Assembly (NCBI GenBank): GCA_002964805.2
Contig: PUDQ02000024.1
Location: 372,001-436,000 of the forward strand
Source: Trametes villosa
Taxonomy: Eukaryota; Basidiomycota; Agaricomycetes; Polyporales; Polyporaceae
Length of the DNA stretch: 64,000 nucleotides
Reading direction: 5' to 3'
Position 1 is the first letter of the stretch; each line of letters opens with the position of its first letter. Below, one piece after another: positions 47,860-59,100 of the stretch. The notes beneath the pieces are model-generated. The model was not told the DNA's origin and did not search any database. It was given only the letters and a program-made list of their open reading frames with translations. The position numbers were made by a program, and so were the translations under genes.

Positions 47860-48280
47860 AGCGAGTCCTAGTCATGTACAGAGAGGAAAGGAGAAAGGAA
47901 CGGCGGAGGCGGGGTGCCTGGAGTAGTTTACAGAGGAGAAGAGTGCTCCGAGCGTAGTTGGGCGGGAGGAGGAGGAGGAGGGAGAGAGAGAGAGTAGGGT
48001 TTTGATCCATTACGCGGTACTATGATTATTACACTAGACCCTAAGCCAGCTACTTACGTAATATTAACGGATCTCAAATCTTTCAGCCGCCGGGGCGCGG
48101 CAGGCTTGTAGTCTCCTAGGAACTGCAAGTTGCGGCACACATGCACACGCCGCCCTTAAGCTTAAGCTTCATCGCCGTTGCATCTATAAACGCAGCCTAA
48201 TCGTAGCATTACAACGGTAGCATCAGATACGCTCCGTATAGTCGTCAGTCGTGTGCATGGCGTCCATCTCGTCGTCCTTA
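47860..48280. other. Intergenic region
   Basis: Leader and promoter of the kinase gene (purine-rich GGAGGAGGAGG near 47970) and the 3' side of GLE1. Nothing else seen. Confidence 0.5.
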
Positions 48281-50286
48281 CTACGAGGTCATAATCCGCT
48301 CGATCTCGAGCTGTACCCTCATCCGCGCCGCAACACCCTCGGGGGTCTTCCCACCAATCAGGCGACCCTCCAGACCATGGTAACCGACAGTAACCCCATC
48401 GTACAACAGGGATAGCAGTCGGACCCACTGTTGGCCCCATACTTCGCGCGCAAGCAGGCCGCCCACGTCCAGTGCAGCTGGAGATGCCACCGTGTCAGAT
48501 ACGTTCACACAACGGAAACATGGCGGCTCACCATGCAATACGCTAGGAGCGACGGAGCTATCCAGTAGCTGCGGGTCCTTCAGCATCCGCGAGAAGAACG
48601 TCCAGTATCGTGGTAGCCGGACGACCGGGTCGAGCGGCTGGTTCACTGGTGCCACAAGGATGTGGAAGTACACCCGCATCATGCCAGACACCCTGCTGGT
48701 ATACTCGGCAAGGCTCTCGTCCTCGGCGCGATAGCCCAGCGCTTTCCGCCGGGTCTCTTCGCTGAATGCCGTGCCGTCGGCGTCCTTTGCTGGGACCACG
48801 ACAGGGACCGGCCATCCGCCCGCGCGTTGACAGAGCTTCGCCCAGAACACGTCCGCGAAGTTGTCCAGGACGCCGAGGAGATTCGTCGTAACCTGCGCGA
48901 GGGGGATAGCGCTCCGCTTCTCGGCGGTCACTTCGGTCTCGGCTTGCAAGAGGATAGCCTTCGCCAGGGAAGAGAGAAGGGCGATGTAGACAGGTGGGGG
49001 ATGGGGCTGAAGCGGACGAATGATCTCGATGATTTGTTGCGTCTATAGACCGTACGTCAGTCATTAGTTCCGAGTTCGCACGGAATGTTCCCTACAATCT
49101 TATGGATAGACTGAGGGTCGTTGGTGAGCTGACCGATTTTGGGTGTGATTGCCCGACGGCCAGCACTCCATAGAGCCTTCAATGCCTTGTCCGCCTTCAC
49201 CATCCGCATGGGACCGGTCTTGATAGCCTACAGTACGTCTGGTAAGCTCGCGTAGGACACCACAACAACGTCGGAAAACCTACCTTCAGTGTGTCCCTGG
49301 CACGCTTCCAGTCCTCAAACGCCGTAGTGAAGCCCAACGCCTTACGTTCCTGCTCCTCGGCGCGATCCCGTTCCACTCGCGCCTTATCCGCCTCTTCCTG
49401 CTTCCGCTGCTCTTCCTCTTCCTGCTCCTTCTGCTTCCTCTTCTCTTCTGCCTCCTTGCTCCTCCGCTCATCCTCCAGCCGCTTCTTCTCCTCAGCCTCC
49501 TTCTTGACACGCTCCTCCTCTTCCCGCTTCTTCCTCTCTGCTTCCAGCTTCACGCGCATCTTCTCCTCCTCCATCTTGATGACCGTGTCAATGCGTTCCC
49601 AGAGCTTGCGGTCGCGCTCCTTCCACTGTGCGCGGAGCTCTTCCTCCTCCTTCTGCTTCTTCATGTTCATCGCTGAGAGCTGGAGCTGCACCTCTCGCAT
49701 TTGTTGTTCGTGGATGGTGGCGAGCTCTTGTTGGGCGCGAGCGCGAGCGTCACTCCGCTCCTTTCGCTGCTGAACGCGTTCTTGAGCATGGTGTTGGCGT
49801 GCAACGCGCTACAAGTACGTTAGATACACATCGCGATACAAGGAATGGGAACATACGAAGGCCTCTTGTCGTGTATCCTTCTCCCACTCCTCATACGGGT
49901 CATGGTGGTTGACATGTAACCGGATAGATGCTACAGCGTCCTCAAGCAAATGCTGTTCCGAGAGTGGCCTGTTCCTCTTTGGCTTCCTGGAAAGCTCCAT
50001 GAACATGGGTAATGTCGCCAGAAGCGCGCGAAATGACCTTACGGTGGGGGAGGAGGCACTTCAGATTCAGACGCATAACAGAACGAGTCAGACGAGGCAG
50101 CACTCGCCGCGTCCGAGTCCGACTCTTCAGAGGAGGTGTCTGGAGGAACGCCAAAGGTGGATCGCGGCCTGTACCGTCTGCCCATATGTGAGCCTCCCAG
50201 CCTAGCCACCTGCTCGTGTTATGAACGTACCTCCGCGGTGACGGCGGTGGCGATACCGATGGTGAACGCGGGGCAGCAAATCTCAT
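48281..50286 (-). CDS. GLE1: Gle1-like mRNA export factor
   Basis: Nuclear pore-associated protein which, with inositol hexakisphosphate, activates the DEAD-box ATPase Dbp5 to release exported mRNA; it also acts in translation. Start ATG at 50286 (MRFAAPRSPSVSPPPSPRRY). After short exons with PKRNRPLSEQHLLEDAVASI comes a long charged coiled coil (about 49280-49770; KEEEELRAQWKERDRKLWER and KKREEEERVKKEAEEKKRLE). The C-terminal HEAT-like Gle1 domain follows: RPLQPHPPPVYIALLSSLAK, VTTNLLGVLDNFADVFWAKL, DESLAEYTSRVSGMMRVYFH, DPVVRLPRYWTFFSRML and the final LLYDGVTVGYHGLEGRL. The stop is at 48281. About seven exons. Order and proportions match Gle1. No defect seen. Confidence 0.88.
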
Positions 50287-50632
50287 ACTTCGGAAGAGGT
50301 TTCGCGCACGCGCTGACGCAGACGCGAGAGTCGAGTCGAAGGAACCCGGGGTGAGGAAGGTGGAGGAGGGTGACTGGCGCGAGGGCCGTTCAACGCGAGG
50401 CTACTCTCCGCCACAACGTCACCCACGTGGCCCCCACGTTCCCGTCAAAGTCGATCGCCTTCGGCGCCTGTCCCCGGGCCGGCGTGCGGTTCGTGCTGAA
50501 GCAGCTGCGACGCGCCACAGCTGTTCTCCTCAGCCCCCTCGGCTGCTTTCTGCACGTTCCTACTCCTTCACGCTCGTCAGCCTCGCTTTCGCCATAGCGT
50601 CAACTCTGGAAGAGCTACCCAACGCTGGGAAC
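50287..50632. other. Divergent promoter between GLE1 and the F-box-like gene
   Basis: 346 bases shared by two divergent starts, so a bidirectional promoter is likely. GC-rich, with a pyrimidine-rich end before the plus-strand ATG. Confidence 0.5.
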
Positions 50633-51747
50633 ATGGCTGAAGTACCCTCAGCGAGCACTCGTCGACCTCAACTGCCTACAGAGCTCCTACGAGAAATCGT
50701 GCACTATTACGCCCACACTATCACTTGGCGGGAGCCCGAGGTACCGAGAGAGAGCTACAAGCCAAAATGGCGCGACTATCAACCCCTCACTCTCGCCTCC
50801 AAAGTACTGAGGCAGCTCTCGCTCGAAACCTGGTTCGAAGTCTACTACGCGCAATCCCCGGACGACTTGGAGAACGCGTGGCCCGAGTTCAGCCTGTGGA
50901 CGAGGTATGCGGCCTCGCTACCCTCTTCCCGCTCCAAAATCTAATGCACGCTCGCGCCAGGGAACTCCACTGCGTCGAGCTCGGCACCGACCTCCAAGCG
51001 CGCCCGGGCCAGTGGAACCTGCAGGCCTTCCGCCGCCTGCGCAAGCTCCGCGTGGACTTCGACCCCGCGCAGTCGAACGCGATGCTGCTCATGCGCTTCG
51101 ACCACCCGCGCGCCGTCGCCGCGCAGCTGCAGGAGCTCGAGGTGCACGACGTCTCGTGGCCGTCGCCGATGGTCCTCCGCCTCATTGGCGAGGCGTTCCC
51201 CGGGCTGCGCGTGCTCAAGCTCGCGCACGACCTCGTGTGGTGCGGCTTGTGCAATATATGCCGCTTTGCGACGTTCAAGGACCACCCGCCGCAGGAGGTG
51301 GTGTACGAGAAGGTAGTGGGCCTTCCGGTAAGTGAGCTTGTGTGCGCCACCATTAGTAGAGTGCAGCTTGAGTAATGCTTGTCGGTCATACAGAAATACT
51401 ACGACACCCACTTGATGTCCCTCACCCAATTGCACACCGTGCAGCTGACGGTAGGGTACGGTCTCGGTGGGCTAACCTCCCTCTCGGAAAACGACGACCT
51501 GTGGATGGGCGAGTGCGACGCCTGCATGGACATGATGTACCGCACCTGGGCGGGTTTCAAGGCAGACTGGACGGAGAGGAAGAAGACTGCGGAGCGACCG
51601 CCCGCTCTCAAGTGCGTCCGGTGGCGCTTCCGGCACAGGGAGGTCGTGAACATAACCGTCGACGAGGACGATACCGAATTGAATACCCCCTCCACGTTCA
51701 GTGAGGAAGAGGAGGAAGGGGAGGAAGAAGAGGAGAACAAAACTTAG
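50633..51747 (+). CDS. F-box-like protein (basidiomycete type)
   Basis: Three exons (50633-50904, 50961-51327, 51394-51747) join in frame. The start is MAEVPSASTRRPQLP. The N-terminal LPTELLREIVHYYAHT and the following LTLASKVLRQLSLETWFEVY have the look of an F-box: a leading Leu-Pro, helix, then the hydrophobic 'L..V.R.W'-type ending. This would bind Skp1 in an SCF ubiquitin ligase. The middle resembles irregular leucine-rich repeats (LQAFRRLRKLRVDFD, LRLIGEAFPGLRVLKL). A Cys-containing part (CGLCNICRF, ECDACMDMMYRTW) is shared by many Polyporales F-box-like proteins. The C-terminus is strongly acidic (EEEEEGEEEEENKT). The frame is open upstream of the chosen ATG, but that sequence looks like leader. 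Specific target unknown. Confidence 0.72.
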
Positions 51748-52480
51748 CTCCGTCTTGTTCGCTTCCCGGATAGTTCAGAGCTTTACTAGGTGTGAGTATG
51801 TTCTATCCGCTCTCTATCACTGAGTGGTTCGCTGATGTGGGTGCTTGATAGGCTACCTATCTTGGTTCATCTTCCTCGCTGTGTATACCCCCTGCGCTTT
51901 CATCGCTATGTTGTTGTACGCATATACTCGAGCCGACGCACTCTACGCGCCTTTGGATGCAACACACTGCTCGCGCTAGAATACCCGAACGTCCATCGCG
52001 AACCGTCCTATCGTGAGTCAACAGAGAGACCTTCGAGCCCGAGCTACCTTTTCGAACTCACTCTGTTTCACCAGTACGCCTGCAGACTCCACCCGCTCTC
52101 GAACGTGCTCGTAGCCCCACGATCCTCTGGTGACCGGATACACTCGATGTGCAGTATCTCTGGAGTTCACACGCCCCGGCACCTCCCCAGTCAAACAGGG
52201 CTCCTCCCATTGGCCCCCGCGAACGGTGCGACATCCGGACGAACTTAGAAGCCCAACTCAAATACCCTCCGTCCGCGTCATGCTCAATCGCGCCTTCCAT
52301 GGTCTAATACTAAATAGCATGCGGGTCCCCAGGGCCGTTCACATCGGATGAATGCGCGGAAGCACCGTTCTAGCCAACGTATGTCATACAGCTCCGATGT
52401 TCCCTCGATATATTGTTATACAGGTGTGGTCGTACATCATTCGCGTTCAAGTTCCTACTGCCCAGACCCCAGGGGTACAT
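51748..52480. other. Region between F-box-like gene and broken cyanase
   Basis: Contains the 3' part of the decayed cyanase: after the stop at 52481 the frame goes on with MYPWGLGSRN (about 52450-52480) and then loses similarity. A weak match to the cyanase end may lie near 52240-52300 (GGYLSWASKF). No other gene. Confidence 0.45.
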
Positions 52481-52881
52481 TCAGACGGCCTTGGTGGTGT
52501 GCGCGGCGTCGTGGGGAGGCTATTGAACGGTCGGACGTCAGACGATGGAGGCTCCTGGGAAGACGATGGTACGTACCGCAGAGGTGATGCCGAGGACGCG
52601 CGCGAGCGCGTTGAACTCGTCGGTCGTCGGGGTGGACGCACCGGTGCAGACTACGAACCAAGTGAGATGAGCAGATATTCGTCGATCGAGGAGAGGTACG
52701 CACTGTCAATGACGTGCTGCTCGGGCTTGCCGATCTGCTGAGCGATCTGGCCGTAGGAGAGTCCTACGTAGACCGAGCGGCCGAGGTCAGCATTATACAC
52801 GGCACCAGTCGCATCTCAGCACTACATACCCTTCTTCTCCTTAGCAGCAGCGAGGGCAGCGCATTGCGGGTTAGGGGCCAT
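52481..52881 (-). pseudogene. Cyanase (cyanate hydratase) gene, truncated by an in-frame stop
   Basis: Cyanase detoxifies cyanate with bicarbonate to ammonia and CO2. Four exons are clear: 52830-52881 (MAPNPQCAALAAAKEKKG), 52706-52763 (LSYGQIAQQIGKPEQHVID), 52577-52649 (ICTGASTPTTDEFNALARVL) and from 52519 (PPHDAAHTTKAV). Introns are GT..AG and phases agree. Here a TGA (52481-52483) replaces the codon before MYPWGLG, which in the family continues directly. So translation would stop at about 73 residues, keeping only the N-terminal helix-turn-helix-like half and losing the catalytic C-terminal domain with its Arg, Glu and Ser. A full-length enzyme is about 160 residues. Downstream similarity fades quickly. 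It is called a pseudogene; an alternative splice that skips the stop would also remove MYPWG and seems less likely. Confidence 0.8.
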
Positions 52882-54713
52882 GTCGTTAGTGAGGAATCGG
52901 GTAAGTAGAGGTGCTAGGCGAGATGAAGAATAGGCTCTGAGGGAAGCCCTCCAACCGCGCCGCCCGCTTTATATGCGAGCCCCCGCCCCGCGGCATGGGA
53001 GAAGAGCAGTCCCAGCGGGGCTGGAGCGCTATATTGATCAGATGAGCGATTGTTATCGACCGTCATCGCGTCCGGATGCGGCGGCAGAGTTCTGTCTTTG
53101 CGGGGCGTTGGCCGGGGCGGTCGTGGGTCGCACGCGGGGCGGATGGGTTCTGGTGGGTACGGACGCGTGAGGGACCTGCGGATGGTTCCCAGCTATATGG
53201 ATATAATGATATGCACCCTCGGACCCCACCGAGGGGCGAGCGATGGTGCTCGGTCGCACTAAGGAAACCGGAGCGGCGCAGTGTATGCGCTAGACTGGGA
53301 TGCTGCAGAGGATGATATGGCCCAGCGTCATGCTACGACCGAGAGATGTGCCTCTGCAACCTATTTCAGGGCGCGAAAGTACGATTTCAGGGCACCGCGC
53401 CCGTCCGGAGGGGGTCGTCGAAAAGCGTCCACAGCTCATTTGGTTTTGTGTATTTCGTACATAACGATGACATCGGCCGAGTTGAAGATACTGAGGCACG
53501 ACGACGAGATCGGTGTCAGATGGAAAGAGATCATAGTGAAGCTCGTTATGTAGGCCGTAGTAGTCGTTCTCGTATAGGTTGGTAGAAACCGCTGCGAACT
53601 GAATCATGTCGGGCTATACGGTGGTCGGTCTGCATGAGGTACTTGCGAAATGATAGAGTATAGTCTCCCCTAGGCAGACGTACCGAGGTGCTCTATGAGG
53701 GCGGGCAGGGACGAGCACCACGGACGTCTGCTCCGTAATACCCCCCTCTCACCGTAGGTCGAGAAATCGTGATGCCGAGTGATGGCCGCAGGGGATTCTG
53801 CGCGCTGATTGGCGGAGGGACCTCCTGACATCACCTGCGTTCGAACTCCGCCCGCTGTGTACTTGAGTATGCTCAGCAGTCGCAGAGTGGTATCTCCCTC
53901 GTCTGCCGCAGAACTAATTCACGGACTTGTGGGAGGGTGTATTCAGGGATCATGAGGTTATGCAGATTTTTTGGGCGGCCGGTCTGCAGCCTTTCCAGCA
54001 GGAACGGGGGTCGGGAGCAACCCTGGTACTTCGAGGCCGCCCATGATCGCATTCTGAAGGGCATCCCGCGTTCAGTTATCGCCCTAAGATGCGGGCGAGC
54101 ACCAATACATGTCTGGCATGTCCTAGATGACTTCCAGACACCAGCGTAACACAAGAAGACTTCACAAATGAGCTGGTCGCGCACACTTTCGGGCACTTCG
54201 TGAGGCGTCGGACTTCGAAAGCTGCTGACGTAACTCCGCAAAGCTCGACCTCCCCTACGACCCCCGTAATACGCTGCAGACTAGATAGAGTACGTCCTCC
54301 GACTCCTCGCGTGCGGAGGGGATGTACGGCGCTTCCCGAGGCACAAAGATAGACGCCCACTTGTCCGCCGATGCGATCACGTGGACTGCGGTTGGCGGGC
54401 CTGGCGGGTCCGGCCTGGGTGGCTAGCCACCGACGGCGACGACGACGACCGCCACCGCAACGACGGTCGCCACGATCGCTCACCTATCTCAGCCTGCTCT
54501 CCTCAGCGTCCTCCTCGCTGTGCGCTACTTGGCATCTCAGCGGCCGCACTGCCTTGGCTATCAGGCTGACAGACCGCACACCCGCCATTCCTATTTGAAC
54601 ATTCTGCGAGTTCTGCCGTGACGTACTGATACCGCCCGCCGCTTCCCTTTCGCGCACCCCCTCCCACCCCCCGCCGTCGTCCACGAAACCCTGCCAACGC
54701 GAGCTCTGCAAGC
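52882..54713. other. No recognised gene
   Basis: 1.8 kb between the broken cyanase and the Mo25 gene. Several overlapping frames under 140 codons, none recognised. The last 200 bases are a pyrimidine-rich leader for Mo25. Confidence 0.45.
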
Positions 54714-56117
54714 ATGAACTTCTTCAAGACAAAGCCCCGCACTCCCCCAGATCTCGTCCGAGGCCTCCGGGACGCGCTCCCGAGGCTCGAAGCAGGCCCA
54801 CCGGGCGGAGAGGTGCGCCGGAAGGTGAGCGCGTCGCAGCTCCCACGCGGCTTTGTATTGACCATCGGGCAGGCAAATGACGATGTGGGGAAGAACTTGC
54901 AGCAGATCAAGGCGATCTTGTACGGAGACGGCGGTGCGCACGATTGTGAAGGGATCCTGGGCGCGCGTGGCTGACCCGTGTTCAACTTCATAGAGCCGCT
55001 GCCCGAACTCGTGGCGCAGCTCGCGCAGGAGACCTACAACACCGACCTCCTCCTCCACCTGATCCAGAACATCCATAAGCTCGAGTTTGAGTCTCGAAAG
55101 GATGTGGTTCAGATATTCAACAATCTCCTCCGGCGACAGATTGGTGCGCGGTTCCCCACCGTGGAGTACCTCTCGTCTCGGCCAGAGGTGTTGTTTGCCG
55201 CATTCGATGGATATGGCAACGAGGAGATCGCGTTGAACACTGGTATGATCCTCCGGGAGATGCTACGACACGAGCCACTAGCCAAGATCCTCCTATACTC
55301 CGAACAGTACGTGGAGCACACCACTATGCGTGCGCGTCTCTGACATGCTGTTTCAGGTTCTACAGATTCCCCCATTACATCGAAACCACGACGTTCGGCA
55401 TCTCGTGTGATGCGTACACAAACCTCAAGGAGACCCTGACGCGACACAAGGCCATGGTTGCCGAGTACCTTGACAAGAACTACGATCGCGTACGCTCTCC
55501 CGGCCTCGCTCAAGCCTTGTTTCTGATACTCACCTCAACCTACACAGTTCTTCTCGTCATTCACGACCCTCATACTCTCGAACAATTACGTCACTAAGCG
55601 GCAGTCGCTGAAGCTCCTTGGGGAGATTCTGCTGGATCGTGCGAACTTCAACGTCATGACGCGCTACATCGCAAGCGAGACGAACCTTAAGATGATGATG
55701 AACCTGCTCCGTGACAAGAGCAAGAACATCCAGTTCGAGGCGTTCCACGTGTTCAAGGTACCTTTGCCGTCCGCCTACTTGGAACACCCGAATTCACAAT
55801 GTGATATCAATAGGTCTTTGTGGCGAACCCCAAGAAGCCCCCACAGATCGAGGGCATCCTCCGACGTAATAAGGACAAGCTTTTGAAGTTCCTGAAGGAC
55901 TTCCACAACGACAAGGAAGGTACGCTGTGGTTCCTTGCCCCTGTTCCAAAAGCCACCGCTAATATTCTTCACCCGCCGTCTTCAAGATGAACAATTCATG
56001 GTACGTACCGCTAAGCGCCCATTGTTTGTGCCGGTGAAGGTTGCCTACTGACGTTTTCCGCTCTTGTGTCTGCAGGACGAGAAGCAGTTCCTCATTGTGC
56101 AGATCCAGAGTCTGTGA
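54714..56117 (+). CDS. Mo25/Hym1-like scaffold protein
   Basis: Armadillo-like helical scaffold that activates STE20/GCK-type kinases; the fungal protein (Hym1) works in the RAM/MOR pathway for polarity and cell separation. Start ATG at 54714 ([20 protein letters not shown]). Eight exons join in frame, about 329 residues, the usual size. Recognisable parts: [128 protein letters not shown] and [20 protein letters not shown]. One exon is only 14 nt (55987-56000, giving the EDEQFM junction), and the last encodes [13 protein letters not shown]. All splice sites are GT..AG. No defect. Confidence 0.93.
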
Positions 56118-59100
56118 CACAGAGACGAGGTCTCGACTGTCTCCTCTTCTGCCCCTCACCGCCAGGGCAGCGTCCCTTGATGCACGCTACCTACTAGCCT
56201 TCCAGCCCTCGTCTCCAGGTCATCTACCCCTCTCCTACGCCGCTGCGCCTCATACCCATACTCCACCTCGTCACTCTGTCTCCGCAGTGTACCATCCTTC
56301 TTGCTCGTGTATCAACAGTAATGATCGTCCGTCCTAGGCTCTCGATACTCTGCACCCCGCACCCCCGCCCCGGCGGCCGCCCTTGTAGTGTCCGTACCGT
56401 CCGCTCTCGCAGTAATGAGCTCTCTCGCCCTCGCATCTCTTCCTCGCAGAACTATCCATGGACCCCGTAGCAGTCTCCCCCGTCGTGTTGTCGTGTACAT
56501 ACTGCGGTGTTCGCTGTCCTACAACGGTGCAGCCGGTGCGCTGGTTCGCGCGCGGGTGCTATCCCCGAGACTCGAAACTCCGTGCTGCCGTCCCCGAGCC
56601 TCTCAGCCTCTCTGGCGCCGTCGTCCCGGACGCCCACTACCGCGAACGCCCGTGTTCCTGCCGCAGTCCCATAACTCAGTTGTACTGTATAAGGGCTCTG
56701 CCCTCGCGCCGCCCCTGATCGCACCGCGCAGCTGGGGTCGCCGGAGACGAGCGGTGGCAAAGAAGCACGCTCACTGGTCAGGTGCCGCCGTATGTCGTCG
56801 GGACTCGGCACAGCGTCACCGCGCGCAGGGCAGCTCACATGCAGCGTCATGCCCCGCGCGGTCCGCTCCCAGCTGCGCACCCTGCGCGTCCAGTTGCAGC
56901 GGCCGAGGACTCGGAAGCAGAGATCCAGCCGTGCCATTGAGTCCGAGGGCCTCACGTGCGCGGTGCGCAGGATGTATCGCCGAGGGGTCGCGCGCGCGGT
57001 GGGAGTGGCGGCACCCGTTCGCAGACCGCGGCGCGACGTCGTTGGAGCGTTGCTGCGAACGTCGCTGGGCAGGGCCCGGAGGGTCCGGGCCCTCCCCCGA
57101 GGGGCGTAAGGGCGTCCGTGTGAAGCGGGCGGAGGTGCGCGGTGCCACCGCGACCGCGCGCGGGCACACCCACCGCCATCGATCTTCCCGCCTCTACGCG
57201 CTGAGGGCTGGGGGCGAGCTGCCGGATCCGCGCAGAAGGGCTGCTTTGTGCGGGCGTCGATCCGTTTTCATCAGACGCGCTGCCGCGAGCGTGCGTTCCC
57301 ATGCGCACACAAACGATCCGCACTCACCCCGGGGCAGGCACCGCAACGGACGCCCGGGCGAACCTTGCACGGCGCATCTCGCGCTGCGACGTGCTGGCGA
57401 AGGGTGGGGCGTGTCGCGTCGAAGAGGGCCTCCATTCATCGGGCAGCGCGAGGGACCAGGGGATGAGGCCCTGAACGCCGGGGGTCGCGCGCGCGGGCCG
57501 GGTGCGGGCGTATGGCGATGGGGTTAGGCTCGGGGAATGAACGTCTTCTCTTCTGGCGGGCGTCGCCCTGGAATCTTCCCTGGGGTGGCACTGCTGGCTC
57601 TACTCAGTCTTCCGTCGGTAACGGGGTGCTCGGCGGCGGACATGACGCCGAGGGACGTGCCACCGAGCATGGCGTTGCTGGGAATGCTGGGGAAAGCGGT
57701 TGCTGGGTGAGACGGAGTGGCACAGACACTGGTCCGGGTGCCACCGGTTGTTTTGTGCTGGAGAAGCGGTCAGAACGCCCAGAGGGATCTGCAGTGCACA
57801 TTCCAGCTCACCTGCAGCCTTGCGCATGTGCCGTCCCCGAGCCCGGCGCCAGCGAGAGGAACCCGCTGCTCCGGTTGGGGTGCGTACATTATTTCACGGT
57901 CGATTGTGACGGATGTCGGCGCACGGGCCAAGCCTTCCTGTGACCTCCGCTCCTTCGCTCGGCCGTCCTCGATCGCGAACATCTGCAGTGCGTGAAAGGA
58001 AAAGATGTCCCTGCAATGAAGTGCATCAGGGAGCGGGTCGCGATCGAGAGAAGGCAAGCCACCTCCACGCAGAAGCCGCATTGGACGCTGGACGCGATGT
58101 GTTCCACGGAGGCCCGATGGCCATGGCGTTATCGTGGTGCGCCAATTGCTGCCGCGGTGCTGGATGCTGTCTCGGCCTGCGCACATATCAGGGCGCCGCA
58201 ACACGCGCGTGCTAGCGGAACCAGCGTCGGACCGCAGCGCCGCTCCGGGACACGTCTCGTATAATGAATTTCTGGACGTCATTGATGACCGTGATTTGTG
58301 AGCGACGGCGAACGGGGCTGGATGTCTTATCGGATGCGGGACCAGGACGACACTATCTGGCGACCCTCGAGCTGCTGCCTAGCAGATGGTCAGCGGTGAG
58401 AGGCGCAGAATATAGCCTGCCCCTACCCGCAGAGGCAGAGACAACGGTCAGGATAGAGAGCACTGATTGGCGGATAAGGGCCTACAATATACGTCAGGGG
58501 AAGAGTAAGGAGGGAGGTAGCTTTGTAGTAGCTCACGCGCGTTTCAAGCGGGCACAGGTCCAATGAGAAGAGGCAGGCTCGTCATTTGTTGCATTGTCCC
58601 GATAAATTGAGTATTCCTCTCTGCTGCGGGGAAGGGACTGGGGATTTTCGATTTGTACGGGGTATTCTGTACGACTCGCAACACGGGTGAGTAACGCCAT
58701 CATCGTGAGGTATACTCATTGGATGCATTAGTAGGTCTCGCCTTACCGCGTACGTGTCGCTGAATTGGCAACAGGCGATTCCTTGTTAAACGTCTAAATC
58801 TGAGAGTCAGTGTCAGTTAGTACGGAGATGAGCCCGTGGCTGGTCACTTGAAATGTTCAAAATGTTTAGCTCTTGAAGGAGTAGTGTGGCGTCACCGACT
58901 CTTCTGCTGCATTTGAGTACTAGTAACGAAGCCTACGTCCGCACATCAGAGTACTCGCGCAAATAGTAGTTGAGACACAGTCTCGGTGTAGTGTGCTCCG
59001 ATGAGGCTTGCAGCAAGACGGACTTCAGCTTCAGGGCGGGAAGGGGCGGGAGGGTTCAGGACAGGTCGTTATGAGCCACGTGAGCGTGACGTCACGGCAC

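Noticed and set aside
53830..53860. Possible tRNA T-loop (GCGTTCGAACTCC)
   Set aside because: No matching acceptor stem, D-loop or anticodon arm was found around it.
56388..57527. 379-codon plus-strand frame downstream of Mo25
   Set aside because: GC-rich region with overlapping open frames in several phases; no motif, no splice pattern and Arg/Ala composition typical of chance frames.
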